A stretch of DNA of 64,000 nt from Gadus chalcogrammus (taxonomy: Eukaryota > Chordata > Actinopteri > Gadiformes > Gadidae), in NCBI RefSeq assembly GCF_026213295.1, contig NC_079422.1, positions 1,522,250 to 1,586,249 on the forward strand, written 5' to 3'. The translations under genes and the position numbers were made by a program. The first letter of the stretch is position 1. Each line of letters opens with the position of its first letter. Shown one piece after another: positions 59,040 to 64,000 of the stretch. The notes below the pieces were generated by a model, which searched no databases, was not told the DNA's origin, and was given only the letters and a program-made list of their open reading frames with translations.

Positions 59040-59660
59040 GACAATACACGGATATATTAAATGCAGGTGCGCTGATCTGTAGGCAAACCGCGAAGGAAAA
59101 AAGGGTAGCTGCTTCATCTGTTCTTTTTTGAATTGTATGTCTTGATGTTTATTTTATCTAGCCATCTATTCTCTTGTTTTTGGCTATGTGAATGAACGTC
59201 CGCGTCGATGCCTTGATCACAAGTCCAGTGTCGCGAGCGGACGTTGCCATGACATCTAGAAATCATACCGTATTTAATGGGTTGTAGTGAGTGTAACATA
59301 AATCACCTACAGTATTTTGTTATGTGTTGTTCTTTCAATTGTGTTAGGCATGTCGTTTACTGTCTTGGTGGTTCAGGGATCGCTGTCCCTTTAAGGATTA
59401 CGAGCGTCTCATGACGTCAGTGCCCATGCGGGATTTGTTTACTTTCAGCACGTTTTGATTTCCTGTTTCTCTCTTACTAAATAAACGAGTCACACAACTG
59501 TGTGCTCAACGTGCGAAATTGTATGTCTCACTTATTGCAATTTCCACAGGGTTATCATTAATATTGATGTGTAGGGGTTGATTATAACTCGGTCTGGGGG
59601 AATACTCGTATTCTGAATGGCTGCAGTGCGTGCATTAACTCCTGATATAGCCCTACAGAC
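59040..59660. other. gene-free stretch
   Basis: Nothing recognised. Confidence 0.4.
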
Positions 59661-60040
59661 ACCTGGGCCCTGTACCACGAAGCTCGCTTAGAGGGTTAGC
59701 GAGGTATGTTGAGCTCCAAGCCTGGGTTAGTTGTAACACGAAAGTCGATCTCTTTTAGCGTCGCTGTATCACCATGGTTTTCCCAAGAAAGCCTGGGTAT
59801 GTTCAGCGAGCTTCGTGGTATAGGGCACTGGGGGGTATACCACGAAGCTTGCTGAACATACACAGGCTTTCTTGGGAAAACCTGGCTCGACAGAGCCGCA
59901 ACTCGCAATCAGAGTTAAACGGTACCACGAAGCTCACTTTAGATTCAATTAGTTGAACCATGTTTTCCGCTTTAGGTTCAGTGCGCGTTCACGTGAAAGG
60001 GGCGTTTTTTGCGTAATTTTTCCCACCTTTACGATAGATG

Positions 60041-60538
60041 CATGGTACCAGCTCGACACGACTCGACTCGACTCGACTCATCTCGCATTTTTTGCGTTTC
60101 CACCGCGAAAACATGGTATCTGGTACCTGAAGTGGCTGCTTTTTCTAGTACCGCCTCGCTCTAGGTTCCAAGCGGCTGAGCCGATGCTAAAAGGTGACGT
60201 TGGCAGACGGCCGGCCACTGATTGGCCAGAGAGTGTGACGAAGTCACGAGAGCGACATGGCAACCATGCTGGTAACAGCCATAGCAGCGCCGCAGCCAAC
60301 ATATTCCACTTCTTCAACTTCTTCAACATGCCAGCTAATAATAGTAATGTTATCGATGTCCTCCATTGTTGTTATGTGGGTTCTGTCCATGTGTGGGTTG
60401 CGTAGGTGTTGTTTGCGTCGCGTACAAAAATACGTCACGGCCCTTTCGCGCAGCCGACCCCGCCCACGTCCAGGAGGTACTATTTGCGGTGGAAAACGAC
60501 CCGTGCTGCTACCGTGTCGAGTCGAGTCGAGCTACATG
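60041..60538. mobile_element. inverted-repeat MITE with (GACTC)n end
   Basis: It starts CATGGTACCAGCTCGAC with GACTC repeats and 'tttccaccgcgaaaa', and ends with mirrored 'gcggtggaaaa' and GAGTC repeats to GCTACATG. Several pieces of the interior are unrelated. Confidence 0.6.
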
Positions 60539-60581
60539 TGCGGTGGAAAAGCGGCATAAGCCGAAAAACTGCTCCCGACCA

Positions 60582-62072
60582 GGGCCCCGTTTCCCGATAA
60601 CGATGGATCCACGCTCGTACGATCATTCTCACGATGGATCTTGCGATCCATCGTCAATTTCTTTGGAGAGTTTCCCGAAACTCCTCTTAACGTGAACGCG
60701 CATTCGCTGCACTCACGACGTCGTAGGATTGTAACTGTCTACTGACACGGTGCTGAAATGGGCTCCGTAGGAGGGGGAGACGCAGGAATGTCGCAGGAAA
60801 ATTGTGTTAAAAAGGGTTAAAATAAATCCCCATCAAGGACAACAGCAGAGTAGCCTCCGAAAAAAATAGACTGCAATTAGATGAATGCTATAGCAAGACA
60901 TTAAAACACAATTGATTAGGCTTAAACCGACATATATCAGTCCTAATCCTGAATGCACTGTGCGTTTCACGGCATTTTCCCCCCTGAAATAATTCCATAT
61001 GACAAAAAATTAAAAATTGCTTGTGTGACAACTACATTTATCTTAATGGGCTGATTTCTGAAACATGCTTTGCGCAGCAAAGAGAGCCGACTTAATCTGA
61101 TTCCGCATAAGGGTTTCCTTGATTGATAATTTGATTGGCTATAAAAGCCCCTCCGGAAATAGGGTAAGGTATGTATTGATGAGGAATACAACGAAGCCCA
61201 CCGTCTGGCCCGGTGCATCGTTGAGCGCACGATCGGGAGGTGGAAGTTGCGCTATATTAGATGCCTTCACAAGTCAGGCGGAGGGCTCCAGTTTTCGCCG
61301 GCCAAGTCATGCGCCGTGATATGTGTGACGGCTATGTTGCACAACATTGCAGCTAAGGCTGGGGTGGCATTGCTTGAACCGGAGGACGCTGAGGACGATG
61401 ACGACGAGGAAGATCGGTGTGAGGACGGCCTCCCTCATAACTACGCGGCTGGTTTTCATGCGCGTCGAAGAGTGATTGAGACTTTTTTTTAACCCCCTCC
61501 ACCCTCCCACATGTCACTAAACATTCCCGTTAACGTGACCAATCCCCACCATATCCCAGCCTTTTGCCTGCTCCTTTGCTTGTTTTTTATAATTTATTTT
61601 ATTTCTTTATTTTAATTTTTTTTAATTTAATTTAATTTTTTACATTATTTTATGCTACGTTTTATGAGTAGCCTATGTCAGTCTGCACAAATCCCCCCAC
61701 TTTCTCTCACACATTTTGAGTGCCCTGCCTGCGCAAACATTTTCTGGACTGTCCCGTTTTATTTTGGCCATTTTAACATCTTTATTAATAAATAAATTAA
61801 TAATCTTTATTAATTACCAAACTAAGAACATAAAGGCGCAATGCGTTTTAATAAAACGCATCCAATAGACGGAATGTCCGATGGTGTCGCCACTGAGGCT
61901 ATAGCTGACGATGCGTCCTACGAGCACCCCTGGAGTACTCGTTAGCTACGAGCGTTTTCAAGACGTTCGTTCCCCACGATGCTTTCGGGAAACGCGGTGA
62001 AAACTCTACGATGCCCTTTCGACGCACTTCACGATCCACTTAAGCTAACGACGCTTTCGGGAAACGGGGCCC
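60582..62072 (+). mobile_element. Harbinger-type element remnant
   Basis: The termini are GGGCCCCGTTTCCCG and CGGGAAACGGGGCCC, with further mirrored 'acgatggatc'/'cgatccac' segments. It carries the C-terminal end of a HARBI1-like transposase. The target duplication could not be fixed. Confidence 0.8.
61178..61494 (+). pseudogene. HARBI1-like transposase C-terminal fragment
   Basis: The frame EEYNEAHRLARCIVERTIGR, WKLRYIRCL, GGLQFSPAKSC and VTAMLHNIA is the typical end of Harbinger nucleases, including the last acidic catalytic residue in VERTIGRWK. An acidic tail DAEDDDDEEDRCEDG and a TAA stop (61492-61494) follow. Upstream catalytic parts are missing or shifted, so it is broken. Confidence 0.82.
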
Positions 62073-62209
62073 AGGTTTGGTTGCGAGCATAAGTCACCAT
62101 GGTGATACAGCGACGCTAAAAGAGATCGACTTTCGTGGTACAACTAACCCAGGCTTGGAGCTCAACATACCTCGCTAACCCTCTAAGCGAGCTTCGTGGT
62201 ACAGGGCCC

Positions 62210-62597
62210 TGCTTAGAAGTTCCAGTCAGTGTTTAGATTCTCTGCCCGAGCCCGAGCCCGACGCGGGCCGGGGAGGGCCCATATTTCCCACCACTATACT
62301 CGGGCCGGGCCTTTGATCAAGCGTTTTTATTTTACCATTGGTTTATTGGCCTGATCTGAGGAGAAATCTATGCCATAAACAGAACTATTATAGGCCTTTA
62401 TTACACTGGTCTTCTCAATGCCGTGGAATGCTCCGTTCACTTGCATGGGTAGTAGTCCGGTGACTTGTCTACCCCAGCGTCTTCCGTTGCTAAGCGACGT
62501 CACCGTCTTTGCGGACAAATTATTTCTCTGCTGATGAACACTACGAATGGCCAAAAGACTTGTATCCCCCCCCCCCTTAAATAAATACTATGGCAGA

Positions 62598-62628
<31 letters not shown>

Positions 62629-62732
62629 TCTTTCAACTTGAACCTGTGTTTTTACAGTAGAGTGGTGGAGGGATGACGTATGTTGGCCAACCCGGAAGTG
62701 AGCGAATATACATAATTAGACAATATATATAT
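62210..62732. other. gene-free stretch
   Basis: It holds 'cccgagcccgagcccgacgc' direct repeats near 62245, a C-run near 62567 and an (ATT)n microsatellite at about 62598-62628. Confidence 0.6.
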
Positions 62733-63159
62733 TGTGGCAGACGCCAGGGAGGAGTGAGGGGAGTGGTAGGTCTGGCAACCTGCTGGCTCCACCCCCAAGC
62801 CATATATGGACTTCCTCCCTTTAACGAGGCGAGCCTGGGGATCATTAAGCAGGGGTGCTTGGGCTTAAAAGGAGGTAGCAAACGACAGACAGGGGAGGTT
62901 GGAGTTGGAAGAGGAGCTAGGGCCAGGTAAGGACAGGCAGGATCTGTGTGATCGCCTGGAAGCACGGAACGCCCAGAGAGAGAGAGACAGGTGGAAGGTG
63001 TTTGACGGACGATAGCATAAAGGAGGTGGATGTCCCTTTCCCACCCTGGTTTTCATTTACTCGGTAAATAAACCATTCTGCACTGGAACTGCTGTGTGTT
63101 GTGTCATTTATCTACTCAACTTGGTAGCGTGGAAACCCCACACCCACTGGCCCGCTACA
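62733..63159 (+). mobile_element. LTR of a Gypsy-type retrotransposon
   Basis: 427 bp beginning TGTGGCAGACGCC and ending CCCGCTACA. It has a TATA-like 'catatatgg' at 62801 and AATAAA at 63066. It is followed within a few bases by TGGTGGAGGATCCGGGC, the kind of sequence found just inside fish Gypsy 5' LTRs. No matching 3' LTR lies in the window. Confidence 0.7.
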
Positions 63160-63221
63160 CATGGTGGAGGATCCGGGCAAGTAATCCCAAGTTGAGTAGA
63201 TAGACCAACACACAGAGCAAA

Positions 63222-63303
63222 CATGGAAGCAAATATGGAGGCATTGTTGAGGAGGCTATTAGAGGCGAACATGGCACAGCTAGCCAGTAGCCAGGAGTGC
63301 TGA
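63222..63303 (+). pseudogene. start of a broken gag-like frame
   Basis: After the LTR, an ATG opens a helical frame (MEANMEALLRRLLEANMAQL) that meets a TGA after about 26 codons. The sequence downstream to 63650 shows no gag or pol motif, so the internal region is truncated. Confidence 0.5.
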
Positions 63304-64000
63304 CAGCTGGTCAGGTCGGCAGGGCTGCAGGTGCGGCAGTGCCCTGTCCTGGGCCCCAGCAGGTTTGTCTCGCCATGACAAAGACAAATTTAACACTTAT
63401 CTTGACATCAACAAAGTTTACCAGACAAACAATGCCAGACTGTAAAGGGGGTACGAAATGAAACGAGGTACTGAGCATCAGCCTTTTGAAGACGAGCAAG
63501 GGCTGCTGGTAGCATATGTGATGCTGCATTAAAAAAAATGAAAATAAAAACAAGCGCCCAGAGGAGAATTGCATCTGCCAAATCCTGACCACCAGTAAAC
63601 ACTTGCGAAGGACCAATGTAGACTTCACTCGTTGCAACAACATAAGCAAATTGCCCGCAAATAAAATCCCCTACAGTTTAGGATAATCACACAGGTTATG
63701 CGAGAACATATTTATGTCCGGTTAGGCCTATCAGCGTTCAACCGTCAAACTCAGTGCAGTGCAGTCTGGGGTGAACTGCAGCATGGAGGAGAAAGTGATT
63801 GTTGCCGTTTGCGACTCTCTGGGCTCTATATATAATAGTATATAATATAATATAATTGTATATATAATATCACGGCCAAAAGCTCTGTGCGCCTCCGGAT
63901 GGCCGTAGCGCGGGGAGCTATAGGGATTGGGCTTCTCGGGAGTCGGGGTTTGTTTACCGGCGTTGCTATGGGTTCCCTGCTGGTGTGTTCCAACGGTTTA
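63304..64000. other. window end, repeat remnant
   Basis: No gene. 63770-63900 holds 'gcatggaggagaaagtgatt' and 'cacggccaaaagctctgtgc', a further copy of the family at 32725 and 43020. Confidence 0.5.

Larger units (their letters stand above)
59665..62209. mobile_element. 2.5 kb composite element with nested insertions
   Basis: About 120 bp at each end are inverted copies (GGGCCCTGTACCACGAAGCT at 59665; mirror ending 62209), including 'agcgtcgctgtatcaccatg'. Inside lie a short palindrome (59780-59890), an inverted-repeat MITE (60041-60538) and the Harbinger element (60582-62072). Confidence 0.8.

Overview
The window looks like a teleost fish chromosome segment. It carries small-exon vertebrate genes with canonical GT-AG introns, very dense (TG)n, (CA)n and (TC)n microsatellites, and many short DNA transposons (hAT-, piggyBac- and Harbinger-type), plus pieces of a non-LTR retrotransposon and a Gypsy-type LTR. 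Nothing suggests a bacterial or viral genome. The species cannot be named from sequence alone.

Three protein-coding genes can be assembled by hand from splice sites and reading phase. The largest, on the + strand from 12315 to 46165, has 23 coding exons whose phases all join and give 1909 residues. It is a PLEKHG4/PLEKHG4B (puratrophin-1) type Rho guanine-nucleotide exchange factor: conserved N-terminal domain, long Ser-rich linker, SEC14-like domain, spectrin-like helical region, DH domain, PH domain and C-terminal tail. The tail carries an unexpected run of 15 nine-residue collagen-like (Gly-X-Y) units. The other two genes (minus, 48840 to 47088; plus, 49869 to 51170) are small four-membrane-pass proteins of the MS4A type. 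They lie head to head, with nearly the same length (186 and 187 aa) and identical lengths for two internal exons, so they look like an inverted tandem duplication around a shared promoter region. The minus-strand MS4A gene is convergent with plekhg4, with about 400 bp between their poly(A) signals.

Layout: 1-12130 has no gene I can support. It holds two hAT-type MITEs and part of a third, a piggyBac-type MITE remnant, an RT-bearing LINE remnant interrupted by two clean insertions, and a 1.8 kb inverted-repeat element. 12130-46600 is plekhg4; its introns hold hAT and TTAA-type MITEs, several minisatellites, a 3.1 kb inverted-repeat transposon that split a minisatellite, and a foldback cluster. 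46600-51560 holds the MS4A pair. 51560-64000 is gene-poor and almost wholly repeats: a 1.8 kb Harbinger foldback with a HARBI1-like N-terminal fragment, a second large palindrome, a nested element containing a HARBI1-like transposase C-terminus, and a Gypsy-type LTR followed by a broken gag start.

All family assignments come from sequence features recalled by eye; no database search was run.
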